From positions 1 through 64,000 of the forward strand of contig BLSF01000003.1 in assembly GCA_012862575.1 (NCBI GenBank): a DNA stretch of 64,000 nucleotides, given 5' to 3'. Made by a program: the position numbers and the translations under genes. The notes under the pieces are model-generated. The model did no database searches. It saw nothing but the letters and a program-made list of their open reading frames with translations, and had not been told where the DNA came from. This document shows, one piece after another, positions 19,480 to 29,999 of this stretch. Within the stretch, counting starts at the first letter, position 1; each line of letters begins with the position of its first letter. This stretch comes from Parietichytrium sp. I65-24A (Eukaryota; Sar; Bigyra; Thraustochytrida; Thraustochytriidae).

Positions 19480-21321
19480 TTATCTACTCATGCAGTGCCA
19501 TGCAATTCCAAGCATTAGCGCGCTGTCCACAAAAGCGTGTACCTGCGCGAATTCATTCTCTGCCTGCTTGCCGACGCTGGCGGGAACAATTCCTTCGTCG
19601 ACGTTGGTGAAAACAACTCGTTGCACGCCTGTTTGAATGACCCCTGTCACCCAAGAAGAGACAAATTCTGCTCTCGCGTGTTCTTCTGTGCGCCCAATCT
19701 GAGCCTGTATTCCTGCACTAAGGATGTCCCCGACCCAGTAATTCGCGAAACTCTCCATTGCTTTCTTATCCTTCTCCCGCGTGAGCTGCTCCTCGACTTC
19801 GGCCTGATACTCCACCTTCCACACTTCGAATTCTTCGCGAAGCTTTTCGCGCTCTCGGGTCAAGACGTCTTTCACCACCCCAGGTGCAGACTCGAACAAC
19901 TTGACGGAGCTCTTCATTTGTGTTGCAATTTCCATCAGGTCACCCACGAAAGCCTTTGACACATTATGGGCGATACGCTTCCTCTCCTTCTCTTCGCGGA
20001 GTGCTTGCTTTGATAGCTCTTGCTCCGCCAAATTATCAGCCTTCACCTTACGGTTGAGCTGATCAATGCGTCTCTGCAAAAATATGTCTCTTGCAAGGAC
20101 CTTGCTGTTCAGGTCCATTTTGCGGTACTTGAGTTTTTTCTGGGTATCTTCGAGCTTGTCATCCAGTTCTCCAACGTGTCGGCGGCGAATGTCCTCTCTC
20201 TGTCGTTGTGCAGACGAGAGGCGTTTGAGTCTGAGATCGATTGCATTTTGAAGCTGCGAACATGCCGTCTCTAGCGTGGCTACCATCTCTTGTGCGCTCT
20301 CGATCTCGGCCTCCATATTCTGTAGCTTTGTTGCTTCTGGCATCCCGAACTCTTCCCCGAGCTGAATATTGTGCAGTAGCGGAGGCAGAGAACCTTTTGT
20401 AGGAGTTGCTCGAATTTTCGAGGCGGACTTGACGCGAGAGGGCGAGGTTTTACGATCCCTCGACTGTTTTGCAAAGAGCCTCCCGTCTGTAGTGAGCTTG
20501 TGCTCTACTGTGTCTTTTGTGGCTGGTTCTTCTTCTTTTAGGTTGGTTGAAGAGGGGCCTTGGAGGTCTTGAATTTGATTCTCTCGAGATTTCACCTTTC
20601 GTGGTCCGCGACGCGCAGCTTCAAGCACCATCGCAGTCGTGGCATTTTCGATTCGCTTGTCCCAGTGCAGTGGTCCAGAGACACTGGTTTGAGAGACCAT
20701 CATTTCGTGCCCTGCTCGCGGAATCGGGTTCCAGTCCATGAAGGGATTTCTTTTAAATGTAAAGGTTGCCTTCTCGAAGCCTCTGTACTTTACAAAATGC
20801 GACGTGAGAAGAGGGTGCTCGGACAAAAAGTCGGTGTCTTTGAGCATCCGCAACAGAATGTTCGATTCATTGTAAATGAACTCAGAAGTGACGCCGGCGA
20901 GAGTGCGCCACTTTTGAACTGCTTCAACCACCTGAAGAGACATCTTTCCTAGTTCATACAGCATTTCAATCACCTCCAATTTATCCGCTGGGTATGTCTC
21001 CAGTTTACTTTTGATTACAGCCAAGAGCTCTTCGCGCTTGAGAATGTTTCTGATGACTGCCAACTCGACATCTTTGTTTCGATCATCGAGGTGTTGAAAA
21101 CTGATACTCGCAAGCTTCTTGGTCCCTGGCGAAGGTAGCGCCTTCACTTCACCGCGGCTTGAAAGGCAGGCTACTGTCCTCTCGCTTTGAACTTTAAAGT
21201 AATCCGGAATGCCCTTCTCCCACGCTACATTCGTGTTGACCCATTCCGGTCGCTGGACATGCTTGATGTGCTCCAAGGTCCGCTTGCGGGAGCCCTTGCC
21301 CCGCGCGCTTGTGATCCGCAT
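19480..21321 (-). CDS. Coiled-coil protein of unknown function
   Basis: 613 residues. Residues 1-250 are globular with an alpha-helical segment KREELLAVIKSKLETYPADK. Residues about 250-320 are basic and Ser/Thr-rich. From about 335 to 545 the chain is strongly charged and heptad-like (ATKLQNMEAEIESAQEMV; KKLKYRKMDLNSKVLARD), a long coiled coil. The last 70 residues look globular again. I do not recognise the family. The overall style resembles cytoskeletal or flagellar structural proteins, but that is a weak inference. Its 3' end is convergent with, and only 150 bp from, the AIMP1-like gene. The conserved promoter blocks at 21728-21743 and 21752-21764 lie about 400-440 bp upstream. Confidence 0.75.
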   Translation of the reverse strand: MRITSARGKGSRKRTLEHIKHVQRPEWVNTNVAWEKGIPDYFKVQSERTVACLSSRGEVKALPSPGTKKLASISFQHLDDRNKDVELAVIRNILKREELLAVIKSKLETYPADKLEVIEMLYELGKMSLQVVEAVQKWRTLAGVTSEFIYNESNILLRMLKDTDFLSEHPLLTSHFVKYRGFEKATFTFKRNPFMDWNPIPRAGHEMMVSQTSVSGPLHWDKRIENATTAMVLEAARRGPRKVKSRENQIQDLQGPSSTNLKEEEPATKDTVEHKLTTDGRLFAKQSRDRKTSPSRVKSASKIRATPTKGSLPPLLHNIQLGEEFGMPEATKLQNMEAEIESAQEMVATLETACSQLQNAIDLRLKRLSSAQRQREDIRRRHVGELDDKLEDTQKKLKYRKMDLNSKVLARDIFLQRRIDQLNRKVKADNLAEQELSKQALREEKERKRIAHNVSKAFVGDLMEIATQMKSSVKLFESAPGVVKDVLTREREKLREEFEVWKVEYQAEVEEQLTREKDKKAMESFANYWVGDILSAGIQAQIGRTEEHARAEFVSSWVTGVIQTGVQRVVFTNVDEGIVPASVGKQAENEFAQVHAFVDSALMLGIAWHCMSR

Positions 21322-21727
21322 CGAACGCCCTCCAGTTCAAGTAACTTTGCTCACGCAGACTCCTTCAACCACTTCCTTTCGCGCTGGCTGAAACTTTGCA
21401 CCCTTCCAAGCCACACACAGCCAGTTGCATCTGTGATGCGCCACCCAAAACAAAAGTATTTGCTCAGATTTCTCAGACCGTCACTGCCACAAGCAGCGAG
21501 AGCACATTCACAAAGAGCAAGACCCAAAGTGCCACCCACCAGTTTCCAAGTCGCAAGCCTCACAGTCAGACTGTGTTCATGACTTGTTAGGCCTTCGTCC
21601 TCTTTGGTCCCTCTTCGATAATCTCTTCTCGACTCTCTTTGGCGGGCGGGGCACACGGAGCAAACGCAGCTCTTTACAACTACTCTCTTCCTTTCCTCCG
21701 GCGCGGCACCCTTGAGGCGGCTTGTCC

Positions 21728-21764
21728 CATTTGCTTTCGCGAGCTACGCTATTGACTGTGAGTG
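21728..21764 (-). promoter_or_regulatory. Paired upstream blocks CATTTGCTTTCGCGAG and TTGACTGTGAGTG
   Basis: Two blocks 25 bp apart (start to start) closely match a pair upstream of the DD3-3-like gene at 47498-47537. The downstream block is a degenerate copy of TACTSACWGTSAGTA. The likely target is the coiled-coil gene starting at 21321. Confidence 0.4.
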
Positions 21765-21794
21765 CATGTGTGTACAGTGCACCAAGTCTCTCTT

Positions 21795-21832
21795 TATCAA
21801 TCAATCAATCTATCTATCTATCTATCTATCTT
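21795..21832. repeat. (ATCA)n(ATCT)n tetranucleotide microsatellite
   Basis: Three ATCA units run into about six ATCT units. Confidence 0.95.
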
Positions 21833-23328
21833 TCTCCCTGAGCGCCTCATGAAGTTTTGATTCTCTCCTTACACATCGATCGCGCCATCCAAGAGAAACA
21901 GCAAGCGAACTTGTTTCACATGCGAGCCATTGGCGAAATAAGGAAACCGATCGAAGCTATTGGGTTGGAGATCCAAAGTCCGAATAATCATTCCACTCCA
22001 CTCCTCACATTCACTGCTCGCGCTTTTTCTTTTTCTTTTTCTTTGCCTTTTGTTTTGGTAGAAGAGCTTATAAGATTCGTATCCTCCGGTACGAAATCTA
22101 GATTTAGATGTCTTTGCGGTTCTCGCACGATTAGCAATTTCGGGTAGTGACTGTAATGCGGCTAGCATAGAGGCGTTTTTTTTTTTTCCGAGTAAAAATG
22201 AAAAGGTTTCTTCTGGGCCGAGTTCAAAAGTTATGATCATGACATCAAAATCAGAATTCAGAGGTCAATCTTTGCCAAAAATGTTTGGTAGTGAATAACA
22301 GCGAGTTGTTCTTATCAATTTGCGCCACCAGAGCTAGAGCCAGCAACAGCGACAGCTAATACACTCCTGACAAAAGCAGAGCAAAATGCAAAGAGCAAAG
22401 AGCGTTGCTTGCCTCGTTGACGGCCTCTCTTCCTGTTTAATTGCCTATTCTCCGGTCTGTCTGTCTTGTTCCTGTGTTTCCTGTGTTTCTGTGTTCCTGT
22501 CTCCGTTTTGAGAATCGTTCTGACGATAGACTCCGCGCCGTCCTGGTAGCGTAGGCGATTGCTGGATGAGCTAATGCGCCATCGAGCGAATTGGAGATGG
22601 CTCTCCGCTCCCAGATGCAAAAAGTGTTCACTGCGTGTTGATCTGTTCACCGTTCGATCCAAAGAGAGCTTGCGTCCGAAAGTCTACGCAGCTTCGCTGC
22701 AAGCTTTGCGGGACGATCACCATGATGGCATCATGGTGGCATCATGATTCTGACGCCTTTTTCGGTTTCTAAATTAAATAAAAGATCAAGCCACGAAATG
22801 ATCGCGGCTCCCACGACTGCACTGCGCGCCATCAAGTGATCTCGCATGGCGGGTGGCGCCATTGCGCACACTTTGATGACCACGTTCGACCGGCCTATCT
22901 CATCGTATCCGAGCCTACATCACCACCTCGCACGATCTGCCACACCCTTTCTCCCTCGCGCTTGCGCTTACGAGGGTGACGGAGAGCGACGCAGTATATC
23001 ACGTACCACGGTACTGATGCCCGTCCTGCATTTCGCACAAGTTGCATTTGTTCATCTAGCCTCCATGGATCTATCCCATGCTCGAAAGGCGAGGGTCGAA
23101 AGTGAACATCTGTCCGCAGCAGTTGAGGCGGCCGGCACGAGCCCAACCAGTCGCTCTCCGAGTCTTGAAGTATGCTTGAGATCATGGAGCGGGTCAACTT
23201 GAAGAATGATCTTTTCTTCCCTTCGAGACGCACTGTAACTTCTTTTGCAAGCAAGTTTGTGCAAAATTTAACAATCCATTGCGATCCAATGTAATCCAAT
23301 GTATCCAGCATCCACTGAGATGTTCCGG

Positions 23329-23338
23329 TACTCGAGTA
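23329..23338. promoter_or_regulatory. TACTCGAGTA palindrome
   Basis: A perfect copy, 273 bp upstream of the dienelactone hydrolase ATG. Farther from the start than the other copies, so its link to this gene is unsure. Confidence 0.4.
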
Positions 23339-23414
23339 GCTAGTCCAGACGTAGAGCGTGACAAAAAGCCAATCCAAATTCAACATAACACACCTTTCAA
23401 GACGCGTTTGTGAG

Positions 23415-23468
23415 GATAGAAAGTATAGAAAGTATAGAAAGTATAGAAAGTATAGAAAGTATAGAAAG
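23415..23468. repeat. 9-bp minisatellite
   Basis: Six tandem copies of ATAGAAAGT in the 5' region of the dienelactone hydrolase gene. In frame it would add an IES-repeat extension to the protein, which is unlikely to be translated. Confidence 0.92.
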
Positions 23469-23610
23469 CGCGAAGATTCATTTGGGCGAGCGTTGCAGCG
23501 ATACATGTGAACCCGGAAGGGACAAGCAGAGCCGGAAAGGGTTGAATTGGATAGGAAGAAAAGAGCCCCGTGCTAGATTGAGGGCTCCGGGCAAGTCGAA
23601 AAAGAGAGAG

Positions 23611-24285
23611 ATGGCGTCGACTTTGAGCTCCATGGTGGTGCTTGCGCTTGAGGACAAGCAGGAGGCGGATGCTTTTGTGGCGAGACCGAGCGAGGGGACC
23701 GGCCCGGGCATCTTGCTCCTGCACGCGTGGTGGGGGCTCAAGCCGTTTTTCAAGGAGACCTGCGTACGGCTGGCAGAAGCCGGATTTGTTGTTGTTGCGC
23801 CCGACCTTTACAATCGATTTGTCGCAAATACGATCGAAGACGCTGAGGCCTATTTGGGCAAGAGGGACAAGAAGAGATGCGATGCGGCCGTCAAGAAGGG
23901 AGTGGAGTATCTTCAAAAGCTGGTCGGTGGGGCCAAGATTGGCGTCATTGGCTTTTCGTTGGGCGCAATGTACGGCATGGATGTTGCCGCAGAGTACGGG
24001 GAACAGATCGGTGCACTTGTCATGTTTTACGGCAATGGCGAGTCTGTTGCCGACAAAGTGAAAGCTAAAGTTCTAGGGCACTTTGGCGAAGATGACGAAT
24101 TTGAATCCCTCGATTACGTTGAAAAGGTATTTTCGGAACTACGCGCCGCGGGGTTAGATGCGACTGAACATGTATATCCAAAAGGAAAACACTGGTTTGT
24201 CGAAACTGATCGCCCTGAATATGATGAGGAAATTGCTTCGTTAGCGTGGAGTCGTACAATAGAATTTTTCAAGAATGCCCTATAG
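23611..24285 (+). CDS. Dienelactone hydrolase family alpha/beta-hydrolase
   Basis: 224 residues, the usual length for the family. The start MASTLSSMVVL at 23611 was chosen over the in-frame upstream extension because that extension is mostly the 9-bp minisatellite. The fold's hallmarks are present: GILLLHAWWGLKPFF (oxyanion-hole region), VVAPDLYNR, then the nucleophile elbow IGFSLGAMYG with Ser116, Asp161 in GEDDEF and His194 in GKHWF. Bacterial dienelactone hydrolases use Cys at the nucleophile position; many eukaryotic relatives also have Cys, so Ser here suggests a classical Ser-Asp-His esterase. Cytosolic, substrate unknown. The next gene is convergent, 234 bp away. Confidence 0.87.
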   Translation: MASTLSSMVVLALEDKQEADAFVARPSEGTGPGILLLHAWWGLKPFFKETCVRLAEAGFVVVAPDLYNRFVANTIEDAEAYLGKRDKKRCDAAVKKGVEYLQKLVGGAKIGVIGFSLGAMYGMDVAAEYGEQIGALVMFYGNGESVADKVKAKVLGHFGEDDEFESLDYVEKVFSELRAAGLDATEHVYPKGKHWFVETDRPEYDEEIASLAWSRTIEFFKNAL

Positions 24286-24519
24286 TTTTGCAGGATAATG
24301 CCGCATTTATTGTGCTGACCGTTGGCCACGAGTGAGCCACAAATCGCACATTGCACAAGACCGAATTTTCCTTTTCGCACAAAGTTACATAAATTAAAAA
24401 GTTTTAAAATTAATCCTATCATGCATGACGTGATTGCCGTCCAATCCTGTCGGCTTTGGAGAACGAGCAACAGTAAATAACAAAGCTGTTGGAGACCCAC
24501 TTTTTCTTCCTCTAAAGGC
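24286..24519. other. Short convergent 3' interval
   Basis: Holds the 3' ends of the hydrolase and monooxygenase genes only. Confidence 0.5.
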
Positions 24520-25671
24520 TTAGAACACAGCGGCAACAGCATTTTCCTTTTCCGTCTTCATCAAGTGTTTCTCAATATCTGCAATCAGCTCCCGCACAGT
24601 CTGCTCTCTGGCAAGTCTGCTACTCTGCCCAGCCCACATCGCTATGTGGTTCGCGACATCAGGGTTGTCCTCATTTAGCAAATGAGTCTTTAGGGGATTC
24701 AAAAGCATTTGCTGCAGCGGGTAGGGGGCTACGTTTGGCTGTTGCTGCAAGACGCGGTGGCGATTCTCATTTTGCGCCTTGGATTCGCCGTCGTACTGTG
24801 CAACAAACTCATTGTGAAAGCCTCTCGCGCACCGGCCAGTGAAGACATCTGTAACCACAGTGTCGGTCTCCTTGGAGTTGAGGATTCGGCGCTTATGTGC
24901 AGGATGGGCCTGTGATTCTTTGCAAGTGATGAACGCGGTTCCCATCGCTGCGGCCTGTGCACCAAGGCAAAGCGCAGCAGACACACCACGGCCATCCATA
25001 ATTCCTCCTGCAGCAATCACCGGAACTGTGACGGTGTCCACGACTTGCGGCACGAGACTTAACGTGCCGACTAGGGAGCTCGTATTGAGGAACGAGCCGC
25101 GATGGCCTCCAGCCTCAGCGCCTTGTGCCACAATGGCGTCCACTCCAGCCAACTCGAGCACCACAGCCTCTTCAACTGATGTCGCTGTGCCAATCACGAA
25201 GGTCCCGCTCCTTTGAAAATCTTTCACGATGTCGCTTGGCAGGCTTCCAAAGCAATACGACAACACCGGAACCTTCGCGTCCATTACCACCCGCAGCTGG
25301 TCTTCCAGCCTTAATTGAGGGTTAAAATCACTCGGCATCTGCAGGCCAAACTTCTCATAGAAAGGAGCAACTCGTTCTTTAGCTGCCGCAAGTCTCTCTG
25401 CGCCAGCCTGAAACGGCAGCCTCTCGTCGAAGACGAACAAATTCACGCCAAATAGCGACGCGCCGAGATCTCGAATCTCCTGGATGTCCTGCGTGAGTTG
25501 CGGCCCACTACGAAACGCGCCACCGTGCATTCCCAGAACGCCGCACTTGGATGCCGCAGCCACCAGCTGAGGGGTGGACACTCCCGCCATCGGCGCAAGC
25601 ATTACCGGCAGCCTCAGCCTTCCCAGAGGGCCTTGCAACTCCAACCTCGAGAGAGCCCGACGCCAAGCCAT
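24520..25671 (-). CDS. Nitronate monooxygenase (2-nitropropane dioxygenase family)
   Basis: 383 residues with an FMN-binding TIM barrel. Recognisable blocks are PVMLAPMAGVSTPQLVAAAS at the start of the barrel, GASLFGVNLFVFDE, the diagnostic IVAQGAEAGGHRGSF near residue 180 (with the His that acts as catalytic base in class I enzymes), VPVIAAGGIMDGRGV and GAQAAAMGTAFITCKES, the last two forming the phosphate-binding site for FMN. The family oxidises alkyl nitronates such as propionate-3-nitronate, a defence toxin. No targeting signal is obvious. The ATG is the first in frame and gives a normal length. Family firm; true substrate inferred. Confidence 0.9.
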   Translation of the reverse strand: MAWRRALSRLELQGPLGRLRLPVMLAPMAGVSTPQLVAAASKCGVLGMHGGAFRSGPQLTQDIQEIRDLGASLFGVNLFVFDERLPFQAGAERLAAAKERVAPFYEKFGLQMPSDFNPQLRLEDQLRVVMDAKVPVLSYCFGSLPSDIVKDFQRSGTFVIGTATSVEEAVVLELAGVDAIVAQGAEAGGHRGSFLNTSSLVGTLSLVPQVVDTVTVPVIAAGGIMDGRGVSAALCLGAQAAAMGTAFITCKESQAHPAHKRRILNSKETDTVVTDVFTGRCARGFHNEFVAQYDGESKAQNENRHRVLQQQPNVAPYPLQQMLLNPLKTHLLNEDNPDVANHIAMWAGQSSRLAREQTVRELIADIEKHLMKTEKENAVAAVF

Positions 25672-26643
25672 TATCTCTTCTTATTCTCCTTCCGTCTCTC
25701 GGCCTTCCGCTGCCCAGACCCGGACGTGATTGACTTTCTCTGTCGTTCCCACTTCTCCGGCGCAGGTCACCACCAACTCTGACAAACGCTTTCGAGCAAC
25801 GCCCACCCTTCGCGAGTCTGGTCGCGAGAGGAGGCCGTTCGGCAATGGACAAACACACCCGCTCACTAACTCGCTTGCTGCCTCGCCTGCACCCCCGCGA
25901 GAGATTACGTAATGATCGAGCGAGTGCCGTCAAAGAGAAGAACGCGAGTGGAAGGAGGCAGCGACGCTGAGCAGATGACGCAGATGATGAAGATGATGCA
26001 GATGACGCAGGAGGAGCGGACTTCAGTATTGGTGGATTGATTGTTTCATTTGTTTCATTGATTGATTGATTGATGTTCGCAAACATAGCAAACAGACTTG
26101 TGTAACTCAGACGATGCTGGTGGAAACAGTGGAAACAGTGGAAACAGTGGAAACTGTGTGCCTAGGTCCGGCGTAACACATTGCTCACCTTTCCTATAGC
26201 CACAACTGTCACTATTACAGTCCAAGTCGCCCGCTTTTACAGAATGAGGCACAATACTAGCCGTCGAAGGATTCTGCGATTGACAGCGAATGCTCATTGG
26301 AACCAAGGCGGCGCTCGGCTGGAATGCGTGCCGAATTAAAGCAATATTTCGCGGTTGACAAACAAAAAGAAGATGGCTCCCCAAGTATCGATGATTGGAA
26401 GGAGGTTCGCATGTGAAAAGCTGGGATCCATTTGATTTCTTCAGAAACGTGAACGAAAAAGATCGTTCCTCAACAATGTGAGAGATTGGGGGCAAAGGCT
26501 AAAGTGAGAGCCTTGGTAGAGAGAGAGTTTGAGCGGTCAATGTGCAATATCTTTACGTAACTAAGTAACAACAAGAAGGTTTTGCGCTGAGACGATCAGG
26601 AACCAGAATTGTTTTCTTTTTTGCCTGGCCTTTCCAAAGCATC
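25672..26643. other. Interval with simple repeats, between nitronate monooxygenase and APC8
   Basis: Carries ATTG/TTTC repeats at about 26041-26074, a GTGGAAACA minisatellite at 26120-26157 and GATG-rich sequence near 25970-26010. A 146-codon minus frame at 26055-26495 spans the minisatellite and is not convincing. Confidence 0.5.
26120..26157. repeat. 9-bp minisatellite
   Basis: Four tandem copies of GTGGAAACA. Confidence 0.9.
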
Positions 26644-28368
26644 TCAACGTTTGGCAGCGCGAAGCTGCCGAATCTCGCGCAACATCGCTTCGGCTTCTTT
26701 CTTCTCCGGTCCAGTATAGTCTTGAAGAAGCTCGCAATACTTTTCTGCCAAAACAAGATCCACGGCGTCCTTGAGGTAGTAACCGGCGAGGAACCGCAGC
26801 GCCTCCACAACATCCTGGCCGCCCATGGCATCCTCCTCTTGCCTTCGAGCAAGATGTTTCTTGTAATAGTACGCCGCTTGCTCTCGGTCGCGCAGTTTTT
26901 CTGAATATAAACTTGCCAGACGCTGAGCCGCGATTCCTTCCCGGTCATTGTGACATTCAGCTCGCTTGTAGCACTTGATTGCCTCTTGAATGCGATGTAG
27001 CTTCTCGTAGCACCCTGCCAGTGCGCACCACATTCGAGCGTCATAAGGACGCAAAGTAGTGGCTTTACGGTAATAGTGCAAGGCGAAAAAGTACATCAGC
27101 AGACACTCATAGACTTGGCCGAGCCCGTACCACGCCCTGTAGTCTCTCGGGTTGATGTCCACGGCGCTCCGATACGCTTCTATCGCCGCCTCTGTGTTTT
27201 TCAGCTCGACAAACTCGTGACCCATAAGCGTCCAAGCGGACAGGAACCTTCTATTTAGACGAAGCGCACGTTTAAAGTAAATGATGGCTTGCTCATGCTG
27301 TGCTTTGAGACTGTAGTAGTTGCCCACTATGCAACAGGTCTCTGGCCGATACTTGTTGCTGCGAACAGCAGTGTGGGCAAGATAGCTGAGCGCTGACTTG
27401 CACTCCTTGACATACAATATGTTTGAGTAAGTGTCCATGTTTTGTAATCGATGCGGATCTCGCGCCGTCAGAACCTCAAAGAATTCCTGAGCTTCGTCAA
27501 AGTTTCGCAGGTGATACTGCGCCAGCGCCTGCTGAGCGAGCACGTAGGACGAGCTTGGAAACATCGCGCTTAAATCTTGCAAAATCTCTGTGGCCTCCGT
27601 ATTCTGCTGCAACTCGAGCGCCAGGTGAGCACGGAAAAAGCCCACCATCCAATGTTCTGGGAGGATGAGCTGATCAATGTCCTCCTTCTCTGTGCAAAGC
27701 GTTGCCAAGTCTAGCCACGCGGACCAGTTGAACGGCGCAGCACAGACAGCCTCGCACAATACCTTACGGGCCTGCGCCTTGGCCTGCATCTCTTTAAGGA
27801 CTACTCCGTACACGTACAACACGTACCCATCCAAGCTTCCAGTCGAGTGCAACGCGGAAAGCTCATTGCGCAAAAGCCTGAGGTTTGCGTTTGTAATCTG
27901 ACACTGCTCAAGCGGGTCCGAGACTTCGCACATCTCCTCTTCCTTCCTCTTTTCCCCTACCAAGTACAGGGAGTACGCCCAAAGAAAAACCTCTTTAAGA
28001 TTGCCGCTCTTGGGCAATGTTCCGTCAGGGCTTAGCAAATGGGCGCACCTTTCGAACTCGTCCAGGTCGTAGTAAGACTTGGCGATGAGCAGATTGTCCG
28101 TGTCCCCGGGCTCCGAGTCGGGAAAGCTCTCAATTTTCTGTGAAGCCCTCGTACTGTTCTTCCGGCGGCTGTCATCCTGCGTTTCCTGCCGCACCAAAAA
28201 TGAACTGCCAATCCCCGCCAGCAGTTCTCCAGCCCACCCAGCAGATTTCTTGAGGCCTCGGCTCGAAAGGGCGCGAATCGCCTCCCTCAAAGCCGATCTT
28301 ACCTGGTGCGGAGCCCATACAGTAGCGCCGTCCCTCGCCGGGTTGTTAGCGCCGGCGTCGATGTCCAT
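26644..28368 (-). CDS. CDC23: Anaphase-promoting complex subunit 8 (Cdc23)
   Basis: 574 residues, close to yeast and human Cdc23/APC8. The N-terminal block VRSALREAIRALSSRGLKKS followed by AGWAGELL is characteristic of APC8. Two to three divergent TPRs follow, then a continuous run of canonical TPRs from about residue 230 to 530, for example CCIVGNYYSLKAQHEQAIIY, AWTLMGHEFVELKNTEAAIE, AWYGLGQVYECLLMYFFALH and MWCALAGCYEKLHRIQEAIK. APC8 is a homodimeric scaffold arm of the APC/C ubiquitin ligase, binds the IR tail or C-box of Cdc20/Cdh1 and works in the nucleus at mitosis. No introns are evident. Highly confident. Confidence 0.93.
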   Translation of the reverse strand: MDIDAGANNPARDGATVWAPHQVRSALREAIRALSSRGLKKSAGWAGELLAGIGSSFLVRQETQDDSRRKNSTRASQKIESFPDSEPGDTDNLLIAKSYYDLDEFERCAHLLSPDGTLPKSGNLKEVFLWAYSLYLVGEKRKEEEMCEVSDPLEQCQITNANLRLLRNELSALHSTGSLDGYVLYVYGVVLKEMQAKAQARKVLCEAVCAAPFNWSAWLDLATLCTEKEDIDQLILPEHWMVGFFRAHLALELQQNTEATEILQDLSAMFPSSSYVLAQQALAQYHLRNFDEAQEFFEVLTARDPHRLQNMDTYSNILYVKECKSALSYLAHTAVRSNKYRPETCCIVGNYYSLKAQHEQAIIYFKRALRLNRRFLSAWTLMGHEFVELKNTEAAIEAYRSAVDINPRDYRAWYGLGQVYECLLMYFFALHYYRKATTLRPYDARMWCALAGCYEKLHRIQEAIKCYKRAECHNDREGIAAQRLASLYSEKLRDREQAAYYYKKHLARRQEEDAMGGQDVVEALRFLAGYYLKDAVDLVLAEKYCELLQDYTGPEKKEAEAMLREIRQLRAAKR

Positions 28369-28758
28369 TTTTCAGAGACCCAGCCCGCAATATTCCGCCA
28401 AATTCTCCACCTCCAAACCGCCGCCCTACTTTCTGATCCTCTCGCTAAGTCTGCGACTTCTTCGCTCGCTTGCTTCGTTCCGCTTCCCTCCTCGTCCACC
28501 GCCTGCAATGTGGCCGAACAAGCCAATTCAACCAATCCACCAAAACAGAACCACCCACTAACCGCGCTTTCACGGACGACCTTCACTCCGGCGACTATCC
28601 ACAAAACCTCCTCTCCAGGCGGTGGCTTGTGCGGTGTCCGACTGACTGCACAATACGAATTTTGCACAAGTCGCGGAATGCGGAGTGCGGAATGCGAAAT
28701 GCGCGGCGGAGACGGCCAAAACCCTTTTGTGTCCTTCACTTGCTCCGTCTCCTTTGCT
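28369..28758. other. Promoter side of APC8, ending at the duplicated unit
   Basis: Contains short shadow frames only. A partly duplicated 9-10 bp stretch (GGAATGCGGAGTGCGG) occurs near 28675. The tandem duplication begins at about 28759. Confidence 0.45.
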
Positions 28759-29259
28759 TTGTTTTGCTTTGTTTTGCTTTGCCTTGTGCTGCTCTTTTAA
28801 TGTTCATAAGAATGAAGTGAATGAATGAATGAATGAATGAATGTATGAAAAAATCAATCTTGAAAGCAACGAAACACAACCGTGGGATAGCGAACTGTTC
28901 ACTGCTGTTCACTACTGTTCCATGATCTCCTAACGCACCAGCTATATGCAGGGATAGGAGCGCAGTAAAAGTGGTTCGCTGTAGTGAGGGAGACTGAGAG
29001 TGAAAAAGTGCTAACTCAATAAACTCAATCGAGAAAGCCTCAGGCTGGTGGAGTGGGCGAAGGAAACACGGCGGTGAAATGGTGATTCGTCTGGACAAAA
29101 TGACAAATATTGATTCATGATTCACGCGGATATTCATGATACGAGATAGATGGATAGATAGATAGATAGATAGATAGATGTACTGTACTAACGAGGGATA
29201 TGTCATGACTTGCAGAAGATATTAGTTGGCCTGTCAGAGTCGAAAGAGCTCTGCGGAAG

Positions 29260-29999
29260 CTAAGCCTTCTTCTTGCGGCTCTTCTTTGGCGGCTGGTATT
29301 CAGGGTAGTCGAGATCCTCCTGTTGCCGGATACGATCGAATGATGTAGCAGAGAAGAAGTGGTCAGAGGACGCACGAAATGTACACTTGTCATACTATGA
29401 TCAACACTTACCTTGAGTCCGAGAACCTCCAAAGCTCTCTTCTTGTCCATACCATGCTTCTTTTTCAAGAAGGACAAAAGCTCCCAAACGTTTTCAGTCC
29501 ATCGATTTGCCGAATCCTTGCAGATCTGCACCTGGTTCATGAGATCAATTGCTTTGTTGGGATCATTCTCCTTGAGCTGTGCGAGCGAGCGCTCGTGACC
29601 GGCCTTCTTCTCCTGCAAAGAGCGGAGTTCGGTGAGAAGCTTTTCCCTCGCTTCCGACGGTTGTCTGTCGGCTTCCAGCCTGGCTTTGCGCTCCCTGGCT
29701 TTCTCAATTTCAAGCTTGACTGACTTGAGCTCCTCGTCCAGTTGCGCGGCTTTGGTTTGCAACACTCCAAGCTCCTTGCCAGGGAACGACCAGAACCAGT
29801 TTGTGCTGCCGATCTTATCCATGTCCACCAACGCGTCGGACACCATCTCCTCCAATATAGGCTTGATTGTCATTTGCGACACGCCAGCCTTCGCGCCCAG
29901 CTTCTCAATCTGCTTGAGCGTGAAAGGCTCTTTGCTCTCATGGAAGATAGCTCTCAGCCTCTCCTTCTTCTCATCCGCGGACAACCCTTTCTTGCCCAT
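29260..29999 (-). CDS. MND1: Meiotic nuclear division protein 1, copy A (two exons)
   Basis: Exon 1 is 29412-29999 and exon 2 is 29260-29319; the 92-bp intron begins GTAAGTG and ends CAACAG. The 215-residue product starts MGKKGLSADEKKERLRAIFH, a winged-helix domain typical of Mnd1, followed by the GSTNWFWSFPGKEL block and a long coiled coil to about residue 150. Splicing replaces a run-on tail with EDLDYPEYQPPKKSRKKKA, a normal Mnd1-like basic end. Mnd1 pairs with Hop2 to help Dmc1/Rad51 invade homologous DNA in meiosis, so the organism probably has, or had, a sexual cycle. Length agrees with animal and yeast Mnd1 (about 205-220). Very confident. Confidence 0.95.

Larger units (their letters stand above)
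21322..23610. other. Divergent 2.3-kb interval with little coding signal
   Basis: It separates the coiled-coil gene (minus) from the dienelactone hydrolase gene (plus). It contains an (ATCA/ATCT)n tract and a 9-bp minisatellite. A 123-codon minus frame at 21869-22240 has a Lys/Arg-rich centre but AT-rich codons and no family match; I would not call it. CATGATGGCATCATGG repeats partly around 22720-22747. TACTCGAGTA lies at 23329-23338. Confidence 0.45.

Noticed and set aside
22895-23506. 203-codon minus frame with FLY repeats
   Set aside because: The repeats are the 9-bp minisatellite read backwards; the rest has no family resemblance and overlaps the hydrolase promoter.
23410-23610. N-terminal extension of the dienelactone hydrolase
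   Set aside because: It is mostly minisatellite, and the hydrolase domain is complete from the ATG at 23611.
29115-29206. Run-on C-terminus of the unspliced Mnd1 frame
   Set aside because: It is intron and 3' flank read through; splicing gives a normal Mnd1 end.
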